Source: Streptomyces antarcticus (GTDB lineage: Bacteria; Actinomycetota; Actinomycetes; Streptomycetales; Streptomycetaceae). From it: 64,000 bases of DNA. Each line of letters opens with the position of its first letter. The stretch's first letter is position 1. The stretch is from the NCBI RefSeq assembly GCF_026627255.1, contig NZ_JAPNLM010000012.1, forward strand, positions 62,001 through 126,000. Direction: 5' to 3'. Shown in pieces: positions 51,107 to 59,838 of the stretch. A program made the position numbers and the translations under genes. The notes below the pieces were generated by a model that was not told where the DNA came from, ran no database searches, and worked only from the letters and a program-made list of their open reading frames with translations.

Positions 51107-51832
51107 TCAGGCGGAGCGGCGGCGTGAGGCGACGCCGAAGGCGACACCGCCGAGCCCGATGACGATGCCGGTGATGCCGAGGGCCCGCGCGGTCGTGTCG
51201 GAAGCGTGCTCGGACGCGGCCTCGTCGTGGCCCGCCGTGGCGTCCTTGTCGGTGTTCTTGGCCTCGTCGGCCTTCTTGTGCCCGCCGTCGTGGTGGTCAT
51301 CGGCTTTGGCGGCGGTCAGCTTCAGGACGGGCGCGGGGTTCTGCGGTTCCGCGGCGCCTTCCTTGGCCTCTTCGATCCACCGGACGACCTCGCCGTTGTC
51401 GTAGGTCTGGATCGCCTTGATGACCATCTGGTCGGCGTTCTCGGGGAGCTTGCCGACGGAGAGCGGGAACTGCTGGAACTTGCCGGACTCGATCTTGCCG
51501 CCCGACCAGGTGACCTTGGTGACGGCCTTGGTGATCTGCTTGCCGTGCACGGTGAGCGGCTTGTCGAGGTCGCTCGTCTCGACCTTCACGGTCCAGCCGG
51601 GGATGTCCTGCGGCATGACGGACGTGAGCGGCTGGTCGACCGGGAAGTTGACCTCCAGCTGGGTGGTCGACGCGTTGTCGCGCTCGTTGGGGACCTTGAA
51701 GTTGATCGTCGCGTAGCCGCCCTTGGTGGCCTCGCCGGGCTGCACGCTGACGTGGGCGAAGGCGGAGCCCGAAAGGACCAGGACGGAACCGGCGGCGAGG
51801 GCGGCGGCGAAGGAGACACGAGAGGTCTTCAC
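51107..51832 (-). CDS. YcnI-like (DUF1775) copper-binding protein
   Basis: A 241-aa exported protein with a Sec signal peptide ending in a likely AFA cleavage, leaving His as the first mature residue (HVSVQPGEATKGGYATIN), the N-terminal copper brace-like ligand of the YcnI family. A DUF1775 domain fills residues 30-170, then a charged linker and a C-terminal membrane helix (ALGITGIVIGLGGVAFGVAS), so it is membrane anchored. It heads the copper operon, with 68 bp to Sco. Confidence 0.9.
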   Translation of the reverse strand: MKTSRVSFAAALAAGSVLVLSGSAFAHVSVQPGEATKGGYATINFKVPNERDNASTTQLEVNFPVDQPLTSVMPQDIPGWTVKVETSDLDKPLTVHGKQITKAVTKVTWSGGKIESGKFQQFPLSVGKLPENADQMVIKAIQTYDNGEVVRWIEEAKEGAAEPQNPAPVLKLTAAKADDHHDGGHKKADEAKNTDKDATAGHDEAASEHASDTTARALGITGIVIGLGGVAFGVASRRRSA

Positions 51833-51946
51833 GGCAGAAACACTCCACGGAAGCAGGGGTGGCGTTGGCTCCGGGCGCGGGCGCGCACGGAGTTCGCAGC
51901 ACCGGTGGTCCCGCCCCGTGCGCTGGGGAGGAGAGGGGGTGCCGCG

Positions 51947-52771
51947 TCAGGCTGCGAGGGCGAACGCCACGGGGGGTCCGCGCCTGATCACCGTGTGCTG
52001 GAGCGTTGCCCGACCGGTGGCCGGGGCGGGCATGGAGCCGCTTCGCGGAGCCTGCGGCGTACGGGAGGCCGCGCCCGCGAGCCCGGCACCGAGGGCGCGT
52101 ACGAAGGCCAGCGCGGCACGCAGCGGGCGTATCGGGGCGGCTTTGCGGGACAGCCGGGAGAGGTCAATGAGCCGGAACAGCGCGGCGTCGCCACGGCCGA
52201 GGAGCCAGCCTGCGCCGAGCGCGGCCAGCAGGTGTCCGGCCATCATGGCCGGACTGAACAGGCCGGTGTCGGGCGCCGCCGCGGCGGCCTGGCTCAGGTG
52301 CGCGTGCGCGCCGTGGCCCTGCACCGTGGCCTGGGCGGCGAGGGCGGCCGGATCGAGACCGGCGGTCTCCAGGATCCGCCGGGCGTCGGCCGGGCTGACG
52401 GGTACGGAGTTGCCTCCACACACCAGGCGGGCGGCGAGCGCCGCGAGCGAGGCGTCGGCCGAGACCGGCGTGGGTGCCTGCGCCGCAGCGGAGGCGGCGC
52501 CGTGCTGGCCGAGGCCGAACAACGCGTGCAGGGCCAGCTGTCCGGCGGTGAGTCCGACGGCGAGTCCGGGCAGGGCGCGCCGACGCCCCGCGAGCGGGGC
52601 CGCGACCGAGAAGACCGCGACGAAGCCGATGCACAGCGACCACCAGGGCACGGTCGCGCAGGATGCCAGGGCGTGCCCGGCCGCAGACAGCAGGACACAG
52701 ACCGCGGTGAACACCGCGGCCCGGATCAGCCGGAGTCCGACTCCGGCGTGCGTCGCGTGGGGGGCAGTCAT
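51947..52771 (-). CDS. His-containing membrane protein upstream of copper operon
   Basis: A 274-aa membrane protein with four to five helices (LIRAAVFTAVCVLLSAAGHA, WWSLCIGFVAVFSVAAPLAG, GLAVGLTAGQLALHALFGLG, MAGHLLAALGAGWLLGRGDA) and a His-rich segment QGHGAHAHLSQAA. I do not recognise a family name. Gene order (114 bp upstream of ycnI, same strand) makes a copper-related role plausible but unproven. Divergent from the ATP-binding gene at 52843. Confidence 0.72.
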   Translation of the reverse strand: MTAPHATHAGVGLRLIRAAVFTAVCVLLSAAGHALASCATVPWWSLCIGFVAVFSVAAPLAGRRRALPGLAVGLTAGQLALHALFGLGQHGAASAAAQAPTPVSADASLAALAARLVCGGNSVPVSPADARRILETAGLDPAALAAQATVQGHGAHAHLSQAAAAAPDTGLFSPAMMAGHLLAALGAGWLLGRGDAALFRLIDLSRLSRKAAPIRPLRAALAFVRALGAGLAGAASRTPQAPRSGSMPAPATGRATLQHTVIRRGPPVAFALAA

Positions 52772-52842
52772 GGCCCGGTCATCATCGCACTGCGCTCAGC
52801 CCCTCCATACGGCAGGTCCGGAAGGTCCCATCAGTCCCCCCT

Positions 52843-53280
52843 GTGCGGACGCCGCGCACGCGGCGCACGGACACCCCGGACCCCGGCCCGCACGCCGCCA
52901 CCCCTGCGAGAACACCGCCGCACGCCCCCCGCATACCTCGCGGCCCCGGCGCGCCGCATCGGCTGAACGAGGCCTGTGCGAACGCGGTGGAGCACGGCGG
53001 ACACGGCGATCTCCCGTATGACGGGGCCGAGGCGTACGACGTCACGGCCTACCTGGACGGGGACCGCTGCCGCATCGAGGTGACCGATTCGGGTCCGGGT
53101 TTCCCGGCCGCGACGGTGGCCCGCCGCAGAGCCGCCCTGGCCGAGCACGGCCGGGGCCTGCACCTGATCGCGGAACTCTCCGACCACGTGCGCTTCCGGA
53201 ACCGACCGGGCCGCGGCGCGGTGGTGAGTTTCGACAAGATGCTGAAGTGGCGTGACGGGGCGCTGCTGAAGGTCTCCTAA
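52843..53280 (+). CDS. RsbW-type ATP-binding protein, N terminus atypical
   Basis: A 145-aa product with a histidine-kinase-like ATPase domain of anti-sigma type (about residues 40-140): LNEACANAVEHGGHG (N-box), IEVTDSGPGFPA (G1), HGRGLHLIAEL (G2). It lacks the first 50-60 residues that family members carry; the encoded N terminus is Arg/Pro/Thr-rich (MRTPRTRRTDTPDPGPHAAT) with no domain features. Either the real start is downstream, the N-terminal part is lost, or a frameshift has severed it; no other frame upstream supplies the missing helices. Convergent with pepP. The lone strong ribosome site I can see is absent. Function uncertain. Confidence 0.6.
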   Translation: MRTPRTRRTDTPDPGPHAATPARTPPHAPRIPRGPGAPHRLNEACANAVEHGGHGDLPYDGAEAYDVTAYLDGDRCRIEVTDSGPGFPAATVARRRAALAEHGRGLHLIAELSDHVRFRNRPGRGAVVSFDKMLKWRDGALLKVS

Positions 53281-53344
53281 GCAGCGCCGTCAAGGTCCCG
53301 TCCGGCCGGCGGGGTGCGGCACGCACGCTCGCCGACCCGGGTGC

Positions 53345-53383
53345 GCCGATGGGCGGGACCCGGTCGGGGTCCCGCCCATCGGC
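53345..53383. terminator. Bidirectional terminator between convergent genes
   Basis: A perfect 16-bp stem (53345-53360 with 53368-53383, GCCGATGGGCGGGACC and its complement) with a 7-base loop, midway between the convergent ATP-binding and pepP genes. Confidence 0.85.
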
Positions 53384-53445
53384 AGCAGGTCGCCATGGCG
53401 GCCGCACGGCGGTGAAGCCGGCTGCAGCCGGCCCAGTCGGCTCGG

Positions 53446-54912
53446 TCAGCCCTTGAGGCGCGCCATCCAGGCCTCGACGTCGACCGAGGTCCGGGGCAGC
53501 CCGGCCGACAGGTTCCGGTTGCCGTCCTCGGTGACGAGGATGTCGTCCTCGATCCTGACGCCGATGCCGCGGTACTCCTCGGGCACGGTCAGGTCGTCGG
53601 CCTGGAAGTACAGGCCGGGCTCCACCGTCAGGCACATGCCCGGCTCCAGTGTGCCGTCGACGTACGCCTCGGTGCGCGCGGCGGCGCAGTCGTGGACGTC
53701 CATGCCGAGCATGTGGCCGGTGCCGTGCAGGGTCCAGCGGCGCTGCAGGCCGAGTTCCAGGACGCGCTCGACCGGGCCCTCCAGCAGGCCCCACTCGACG
53801 AGCTTCTCGGCCAGCACGTGCTGGGAGGCGTCGTGGAAGTCGCGGAACTTCGCACCCGGCTTCACGGCGGCGATGCCGGCTTCCTGGGACGCGTAGACCG
53901 CGTCGTAGATCTGCCGCTGGATGTCGGTGAACGCGCCATTGACCGGCAGCGTGCGCGTGACGTCGGCGGTGTAGAGGGAGTGCGTCTCCACACCGGCGTC
54001 GAGCAGGAGCAGGTCTCCGGAACGGACATCGCCGTCGTTGCGGACCCAGTGCAGGGTGCAGGCGTGCGGACCGGCGGCGCAGATGGAGCCGTAGCCGACA
54101 TCGTTGCCCTCCACGCGGGCACGGAGGAAGAAGGTGCCCTCGATGTAGCGCTCGGACGTGGCCTCGGCCTTGTCGAGGACCTTCACGACGTCCTCGAAGC
54201 CGCGGACGGTGGAGTCGACGGCCTTCTGCAGCTCGCCGATCTCGAAGTCGTCCTTCACCGCGCGGGCCTCGGAGAGGTAGACGCGCAGCTCCTCGTCGCG
54301 CTCCTTGGTCACCTTGTCGGTGAGAGCAGACTCGATCACGGAGTCGTGGCCGCGCACGTTGCGGACCGGGCCCTCGGCCTCGGTGAGGGCCTCGGCGAGC
54401 TCGCGGACGTCCCGCGCGGGAATCCCCAGCAGCTGCTCGGCCTCGGTGAGGGAGTGGCGGCGGCCGACCCACAGCTCACCCTGTCCGGACAGCCAGAACT
54501 CGCCGTTCTCCCGGTTGGAGCGGGGCAGCAGGTAGACGGCGGCGCTGTGGCCGGTCTCGCCCGTGGGCTCCAGGACAAGGACGCCGTTTTCGGTCTGGTC
54601 GCCGGTGAGGTACGCGTACTCGGTGGAGGCGCGGAAGGGGTACTCGGTGTCGTTCGAGCGCGTCTTGAGACGGCCCGCGGGGACGACGAGGCGCTCGCCC
54701 GGGAAGCGTGCGGACAGCGCGGCCCGGCGCGCTGCGGTGTGCGCGGCCTGGGGGATCGGCTCCAGCCCGTGCAGCTCGGTGTCGGCCCAGCCGGTGCGCA
54801 TGCTCTCGGCAAGTTCGTCGCTGACGCCCGGGTACAGACCGTTCTTGCGCTGCTTGTGCTTCTTCTTGGGCTGCTCTTCTTCCGGGGTCTCCGGGGTGAG
54901 CTCGTCAGCCAC
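53446..54912 (-). CDS. pepP: Xaa-Pro aminopeptidase P
   Basis: A 488-aa M24B peptidase that removes N-terminal residues before proline. N-terminal domain then catalytic pita-bread domain with the full metal set: LLLDAGVETHSLYTADVTRT (two Asp), WTLHGTGHMLGMDVHD (His), LTVEPGLYFQADD and GVRIEDDILVTEDG (two Glu). ATG at 54912 starts a Lys/Glu-rich leader MADELTPETPEEEQPKKKHK, typical of Streptomyces versions. 92 bp after it, on the same strand, lies the PP2C gene. Confidence 0.94.
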   Translation of the reverse strand: MADELTPETPEEEQPKKKHKQRKNGLYPGVSDELAESMRTGWADTELHGLEPIPQAAHTAARRAALSARFPGERLVVPAGRLKTRSNDTEYPFRASTEYAYLTGDQTENGVLVLEPTGETGHSAAVYLLPRSNRENGEFWLSGQGELWVGRRHSLTEAEQLLGIPARDVRELAEALTEAEGPVRNVRGHDSVIESALTDKVTKERDEELRVYLSEARAVKDDFEIGELQKAVDSTVRGFEDVVKVLDKAEATSERYIEGTFFLRARVEGNDVGYGSICAAGPHACTLHWVRNDGDVRSGDLLLLDAGVETHSLYTADVTRTLPVNGAFTDIQRQIYDAVYASQEAGIAAVKPGAKFRDFHDASQHVLAEKLVEWGLLEGPVERVLELGLQRRWTLHGTGHMLGMDVHDCAAARTEAYVDGTLEPGMCLTVEPGLYFQADDLTVPEEYRGIGVRIEDDILVTEDGNRNLSAGLPRTSVDVEAWMARLKG

Positions 54913-55004
54913 GTCTTCTCCTCAGCTACGACAGGCACGGACCTGGGTGTGGACCTCATCCATCGTATGTGTGAGCGGAAGGCGCCCGGCGGGCATGTGC
55001 CATA

Positions 55005-56534
55005 TCACTCAAATCGGGCAGCGAGCAGCACGATGTCCTCGGGAAGGTCGGCCGGCTCCCCTTCGGGCAGCACGGTCCGCAGGATGTGGTCGCACAGGGC
55101 CGCCGGATCGTCCCGTACGGCGCGGGGAACCCCTGCGGCCGCCGCGTGCAGCCGGGCGTACGCCCGGTCCATCGGGTCGCCGGTGCGGCGCAGCAGCCCG
55201 TCCGTGTAGAGCAGCACCGTTTCTCCGGGAGCGGGCTCGATCTCCACGCTCGGCGCCTCCCAGCAGGACAGCATCCCGAGCGGCGCGGAGAGCGAGGTCT
55301 CCACGTACTCGGTGCGCTGCTCGCCGATGAGCAGCGGCGGGGTGTGCCCGGCCCCGGCCAGAATGATCTTCCGCTGGGCGGGCTCGCAGTAGGCGAAGAG
55401 CGCGGTGGCCGAGCGTGCGGGCTCGGTCAGGCGCAGCAGCAGCTCCAGGTCGGACAGGACGGCGACGGGGTCCTCGCCCTCCATGACGGCGTAGGCGCGC
55501 AGTGAGGCGCGCAGCCGGCCCATGGCGGCGACGGCGCTGGGCCCGGACCCGGTGACGGAGCCCACGGCCAGGCCCAGGGCGCCTTCGGGCAGTGGCAGGG
55601 CGTCGTACCAGTCCCCGCCGCCACGCGGCCCCGTGTGGTGGCGGGCGGCGAGCTGGACCCCGGGGATCCGGGGGAGCCGGCTGGGCAGCAGTTCCTCGGC
55701 GACCGCGGCCAGGCTGGAGCGGGAGCGCTCCACCTCCAGCATCCGGGCCAGGTGCTCGGCGGCGTGCCGTACGTACAGTCCGGCGAGGTCGCGCTGTCGG
55801 TCGCTCGGCTCGGCCTGCTCGTCGTACAGCCACACGGCCGCGCCGAGTCGGCCGGTGGCCTCGGCGGTGAGCGGCAGCGCGTAGCTGGCGGCGTACCCGA
55901 GGCGGGCGGCGACCTCGCGGTGACGGGGGTCGACGGGGGCGGCGAAGCCACCGGTGCCCGCGGGCGCACCCGGTTCGGGAAGCACCTCGGAGCCCCCTTC
56001 GGCATCCGGGAGTCCGTCGAGGATGCGGCCGTACGAGGTCGCGCTGCGCGGCACGGTCTCGATGTGGCCGAGGTCGGCGTGGCCGAGGCCGAGGCCGATC
56101 GTCGTGGTGGGGCCCAGCCCGTCGGAGGGTTCCAGGACGATCAGACCGCGGCGGGCGCCGACGAGGGCGGCCCCGGCGCGCAGGAACTCGCGGAGGGAGG
56201 AGTCGAGGTCATGGGCCCGGGCCAGGCGCTCGGTGAGCTCGTGGAGGGTGGTGAGGTCCGAGACCATGCCCGCGAGCCGGTCCTGGATGATGCTGCCCGG
56301 GGCGGGCGCAGGCACCGCCGCGGGCGCGCTCCGGGCGGGTGCGGGCGCCGCAGTCTGCGGTGACGCGGTAACTGCCGGATCGATTCCAGCCACTTTCGGC
56401 AGATGCGGGGCGCTCATGGCGTCCGCCTTTCCACCTGGTGCGATTCGCCATATAGCATCGCAAACCCCCAGATCGTGCTGCGCCGCCATCAAGGAATCCA
56501 CATCTACACGCACACGTGGATGCATGTCCAGCAT
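55005..56534 (-). CDS. PP2C/SpoIIE-family phosphatase with GAF domain
   Basis: An RsbU/SpoIIE-type Ser/Thr phosphatase of about 509 aa. An N-terminal Ala/Pro-rich part is followed by a GAF domain (about residues 90-265) and a C-terminal PP2C domain (about 290-505) with GGDWYDALPLPEG, VGSVTGSGPSAVAAMGRLRA and LLYTDGLLRRTGDP. Such proteins usually dephosphorylate an anti-anti-sigma factor. ATG at 56534 (MLDMHPRVRVDVDSLM) is chosen because this stretch resembles the family N terminus; ATG at 56417 with a better ribosome site is a real alternative. Divergent from the prim-pol gene. Confidence 0.85.
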   Translation of the reverse strand: MLDMHPRVRVDVDSLMAAQHDLGVCDAIWRIAPGGKADAMSAPHLPKVAGIDPAVTASPQTAAPAPARSAPAAVPAPAPGSIIQDRLAGMVSDLTTLHELTERLARAHDLDSSLREFLRAGAALVGARRGLIVLEPSDGLGPTTTIGLGLGHADLGHIETVPRSATSYGRILDGLPDAEGGSEVLPEPGAPAGTGGFAAPVDPRHREVAARLGYAASYALPLTAEATGRLGAAVWLYDEQAEPSDRQRDLAGLYVRHAAEHLARMLEVERSRSSLAAVAEELLPSRLPRIPGVQLAARHHTGPRGGGDWYDALPLPEGALGLAVGSVTGSGPSAVAAMGRLRASLRAYAVMEGEDPVAVLSDLELLLRLTEPARSATALFAYCEPAQRKIILAGAGHTPPLLIGEQRTEYVETSLSAPLGMLSCWEAPSVEIEPAPGETVLLYTDGLLRRTGDPMDRAYARLHAAAAGVPRAVRDDPAALCDHILRTVLPEGEPADLPEDIVLLAARFE

Positions 56535-56576
56535 TGCCCAGGTGCCAATTCTGGTGTTCGCGGAACGGCAACTCAC

Positions 56577-57006
56577 GGTCGAGCCAAGGCTAGAACTTGG
56601 CCGGAAAAAGCTGGAACCCGACGGTTTTTGCGGTCGACTGGGCGAGCTCCACCAGGGGCCCGGGTACGTATTCGGCAGCGCCCGGGGCCAGTTGACGCCT
56701 CCCGACGGTCATCCGTCGGTCATCAGGCAGCGCCGCGGCCCCTTCGCGGCGACGGCCCGGCGGGCGTTGGGAACCGCCCGGCGCGGGCCGTCGTCCTCAA
56801 CGGCGGCAGCCGGTCTCGGTACCGGTGTGGGGCGCGTTCCGTCCCCGCCGGACGTTCGACGGACCGCGAGGAAACCTGCGCGAACAGTGCGAACCCGCTT
56901 CTGGCGAACAGGGCGGACAGCGACGCGAAAACATGTACGTGTGGTGAGACATCGGTTACATGGTGTGATGTGGCCCTCGGCGTTCAACGGAAAGGAACGA
57001 GCGCTC
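56577..57006. other. 430-bp divergent intergenic region
   Basis: Between the PP2C and prim-pol starts. No gene supported. It holds two promoter regions and an imperfect repeat pair, ACATGTACGTGTGGTGAGAC and ACATGGTGTGATGTG (about 56932-56970), that may be an operator. A+T content is higher than in the neighbours. No recognisable sigma-factor signature can be asserted. Confidence 0.5.
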
Positions 57007-57768
57007 ATGCGCGAGATCCTCGGAAGGCGTCTCCAGCGGCTCCGCGATCGGCTCCCCTCCCTGCGCCCGGCCTCGGGAGAGAGCGGCACGCCGGCGCTCC
57101 TCGATGCCGCGCTGACCTGCGCCACCGCGTGGCGGTGGCCCGTACTGCCCGGCATCGGCCGGTCGGCCGCGGACGGATCGCGGTGTGCCTGCCCCGACCC
57201 CGACTGCGTCGTCCCCGGCGCACACCCCTTCGACCCGGGGCTTCTCGCCGCCACCACCGACCCCAGGATGGTGACCTGGTGGTGGACCAACCGGCCCACC
57301 GCACCCGTCCTCCTGGCCACCGGCGGCGCCGCCCCGTGCGCCGTGAGCCTGCCGGCGGGCGCCGCCGAGCAGGCCCTCGTACGGCTGGACGCGCAGGGCA
57401 TGCGCCTCGGGCCGGTCGTGGCAACGCCCACCCGGTGGTCGCTGCTGGTGGCGCCGTACTCACTTGAGCGGCTCGGTGAACTCCTCTACGCCAAGGACCA
57501 CGTGCCGTCCTCGCTGCGCTTCCACGGTGAGGGGGGCTACGTGCTGCTGCCGCCCTCCGCCGCGTCCAGCGGCGGTCAGGTGCGGTGGGAGCGGGAACCG
57601 CGTCCGACGCCGCGGCCCCGCACCCTGCCCCGGCTGACGCGCGCGGCGGTCTCGCCCGGCGCGGCCGCGCCCCGGTCCCTCTGGCTGCCCGAGGTCGAGG
57701 CGGTCGTGGACGCGCTGGTCGAGGCGAGCAGCGGCGCCCCGGGAGGCGGCAGCCGGCTCGCGTACTGA
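57007..57768 (+). CDS. Prim-pol-like bifunctional DNA primase/polymerase protein
   Basis: A 253-aa protein similar to the N-terminal prim-pol domain (PF09250) of replication proteins on actinobacterial plasmids and integrative elements. It begins MREILGRRLQRLRDRLPSLR, with WPVLPGIGRSAADGSRCACP and the Cys pair CACPDPDC as a possible zinc site, then TWWWTNRPTAPVLLATGG. It lacks a helicase partner, so a stand-alone role is unclear; the Streptomyces type is chromosomal and common. ATG at 57007 has AAGGAACGAGCGC upstream. A hairpin follows the stop. Confidence 0.78.
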   Translation: MREILGRRLQRLRDRLPSLRPASGESGTPALLDAALTCATAWRWPVLPGIGRSAADGSRCACPDPDCVVPGAHPFDPGLLAATTDPRMVTWWWTNRPTAPVLLATGGAAPCAVSLPAGAAEQALVRLDAQGMRLGPVVATPTRWSLLVAPYSLERLGELLYAKDHVPSSLRFHGEGGYVLLPPSAASSGGQVRWEREPRPTPRPRTLPRLTRAAVSPGAAAPRSLWLPEVEAVVDALVEASSGAPGGGSRLAY

Positions 57769-57823
57769 TCCGTCCTGGATCGGGCGGATCACTCGTACGG
57801 GTGCCAGCGGAACGAGTTTGCAA

Positions 57824-57859
57824 GGGAATGGGGCGCGGAGCCCTCCGCGCCCCATTCCC
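57824..57859 (+). terminator. Hairpin terminator after the prim-pol gene
   Basis: A perfect 16-bp stem (57824-57839 with 57844-57859), loop of 4, starting 56 bp after the stop and ending only 19 bp before the next gene's ATG. Confidence 0.85.
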
Positions 57860-57878
57860 GGATCGCTATCTTCGGCGA

Positions 57879-58451
57879 ATGAATCTCCGCCTGATCGGTA
57901 TCGGCGCCGGTGTGTTGATCATCCTGTCGCTTCCGCTCGCCGGTGCGATCGCCGGCCCGGATTTCGCCGGTCAGGACGATGGGAAAGGCGGCGGGCTGCT
58001 CTCGACGCTCGGGCTCTCGTACCCTCCGCGGACCGGTTCCGCGCCGCCCTCGGGTCCGGCGGCCGCCCTGGGCCGCGAGGGGCCCGGGCCGGCCGAGCAG
58101 CCCCGTACGGACTCCCGTTGCGGACCCGAGCTGTCCTCGCCCCACGGTGTGGAGGCGCAGACCTGCGTGCTCGTCGGCGAAGGGCTTACGTGGGGCCGTA
58201 GTTACTACCGGAACACGAGTGGTCGAGCCCTGGACGCCGTGCTCACCGTGATGGGGCCGGCCGGACGCACGGTGCAGATCCGGTGTGCGGTCGGGGCGGG
58301 CGACGAGCCGGGGCTGTGCGAGACGCCGAGGGAGGCCTCTGCCGGGACACCGGAAAGCTACTCGGCCGTAGCGGAGTTTGCAGTTCCGGATGATGAAGGC
58401 GACTTGCTGCTGCGGTCCGGGAGCAACTCACCGGCACCGTCCGACGGTTGA
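57879..58451 (+). CDS. Membrane-anchored or secreted protein of unknown function
   Basis: A 190-aa protein with an N-terminal hydrophobic segment (MNLRLIGIGAGVLIILSLPL) that could be a signal anchor or signal peptide, a Pro/Gly-rich linker, and a C-terminal domain with three cysteines in SRCGPELSS, EAQTCVLVGEG and VQIRCAVGAGDEPGLCETP, suggesting disulfides outside the cell. I do not recognise a family. ATG at 57879 lies right after a terminator hairpin with no ribosome site, so the mRNA may be leaderless with its promoter inside or beyond the hairpin. Confidence 0.7.
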   Translation: MNLRLIGIGAGVLIILSLPLAGAIAGPDFAGQDDGKGGGLLSTLGLSYPPRTGSAPPSGPAAALGREGPGPAEQPRTDSRCGPELSSPHGVEAQTCVLVGEGLTWGRSYYRNTSGRALDAVLTVMGPAGRTVQIRCAVGAGDEPGLCETPREASAGTPESYSAVAEFAVPDDEGDLLLRSGSNSPAPSDG

Positions 58452-58470
58452 GTACCGCCGAAAATCAAGC

Positions 58471-58510
58471 GCCCGGTCGCTGGCGACGGGGGATGCACCA
58501 GCGACCGGGC
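58471..58510 (+). terminator. Terminator after the secreted-protein gene
   Basis: GCCCGGTCGCTGG (58471-58483) pairs exactly with CCAGCGACCGGGC (58498-58510), 14-base loop, 19 bp past the stop. Confidence 0.8.
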
Positions 58511-58631
58511 TACAAGAACGGTAACAAGAGATCGCCTGTTCGCAAATTCGATCTCTGATATTCAGACAGCGATTTGCAGACGATTAGCGGGAGTTGTGAC
58601 TCCGGTCACCGGTCCCGCACGGGCGCCGGGG

Positions 58632-59606
58632 TCAGCTGAGGGTCACCTGTCGGTTGGTGAGCCCGCCGCGCGCCCGGCGCTCCTCCGTGGTCAGCGGTGC
58701 GTCCGTGGCCAGAGCCGTGGCGAGCCGCTCCGCGAGCTCGGCGGCGGGCTTCTCGACGTCGTCGGCCGTGACCCCGGTGGGCAGGTCCCAGACGGGGACC
58801 ATCAGTCCGTGCGCACGGAAGGAACCGACGAGTCGGGTGCCTTCGCCCAGCGAGGACGTGCCGGCCGCGTGCAGTCGGGCGAGCGCGTCGAGCAGCTTTT
58901 CCTCAGGGTGCGGCATGACCCAGCGCAGGTGGTTCTTGTCCGGGGTCTCGCACCAGTAGGCCGCGTCCACGCCGGCCAGCTTGACGGTGGGAATGGCCGC
59001 CGCGTTCGCGCGCTCGAGGGAGGCGGCGATCTCCGGGGAGGCACTCTGCGCGTTCTCCGATTCCGGAATCCAGAATTCGAATCCGGTGTGGACAACCGGC
59101 TCGAAACCGCCGTCGGAGTCCAGGAGGTCCTGAAGCCGCGGGCCCTCGGCGGGAACTCGACGGGCCGGAACGGGAGTGCCCGGTTCCGCGGCGAGGGCGC
59201 GCTCCAGGGTGTCGGCCATGTCGCGGCCGAGGTCCCCGGTGGAGGACTCGTTCTGCAGGCCCAGCAGGACGGACCCGTCCTCGCGGCGCAGTGCCGGCCA
59301 GGCCAGGGGCAGTACGGTCACCAGCGTGACGGACGGAACGCCCTCGGGCAGACCGGCCTTGAGGGTGAGCGGCACGGTGGCCGCGGGGACGAGCTCGCGC
59401 AGCGCGACCCAGTCGCACTCGCCGGGCAGGCCTTCGAAGGGGCGCTGCACGTGCTCGGTGACGGCGTGCGCGGCGGCCGCGCCGTGACACGCCTTGTAGC
59501 GGCGCCCTGATCCGCAGGGGCAGGGCTCGCGAGCGCCCACCACCGGGATCTCACCGTTGTTGAGCTGCGGCTTTGCAGTCTTGGCTGCGGGGCGCTTCTT
59601 GGCCAT
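58632..59606 (-). CDS. DUF5926 protein with SEC-C metal-binding motif
   Basis: A 324-aa protein. Near the N terminus is a SEC-C zinc motif, EPCPCGSGRRYKACHG (about residues 28-43), then a domain I recognise as DUF5926 (EPVVHTGFEFWIPESENAQS; AAYWCETPDKNHLRWVM). The Lys-rich start MAKKRPAAKTAKPQLNNGEI is typical of small nucleic-acid-binding SEC-C proteins. Role unknown; housekeeping by conservation. ATG at 59606 is the natural start. Convergent with the secreted-protein gene; the 232-bp gap upstream to the next gene holds no gene I can support. Confidence 0.82.
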   Translation of the reverse strand: MAKKRPAAKTAKPQLNNGEIPVVGAREPCPCGSGRRYKACHGAAAAHAVTEHVQRPFEGLPGECDWVALRELVPAATVPLTLKAGLPEGVPSVTLVTVLPLAWPALRREDGSVLLGLQNESSTGDLGRDMADTLERALAAEPGTPVPARRVPAEGPRLQDLLDSDGGFEPVVHTGFEFWIPESENAQSASPEIAASLERANAAAIPTVKLAGVDAAYWCETPDKNHLRWVMPHPEEKLLDALARLHAAGTSSLGEGTRLVGSFRAHGLMVPVWDLPTGVTADDVEKPAAELAERLATALATDAPLTTEERRARGGLTNRQVTLS

Positions 59607-59838
59607 CGTGGGTGTCTCCCGGTTGCGGCGGTACGGCGTCGTGTCTGGGCGCGAGCCTAGCCGTTCGCACCGCCGGTACCGGTGGGTGCGGCCCGGGAGC
59701 ACGGTCGGCGTGCGCTCCCGGACGGCCGCTTGTGTCGATGGCCGGACTGCTCTCCGCTCCGTTGACGGCGGGTTGTTGTCAGCTGCGGTCGGTTGTTGTC
59801 GTTTCTGACCGACTGCCGGCCGTCGGCCGATTCCGCGG

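Noticed and set aside
57007..57768. Integrated plasmid or ICE remnant around the prim-pol gene
   Set aside because: No integrase, att repeats, or change of base composition or codon use nearby.
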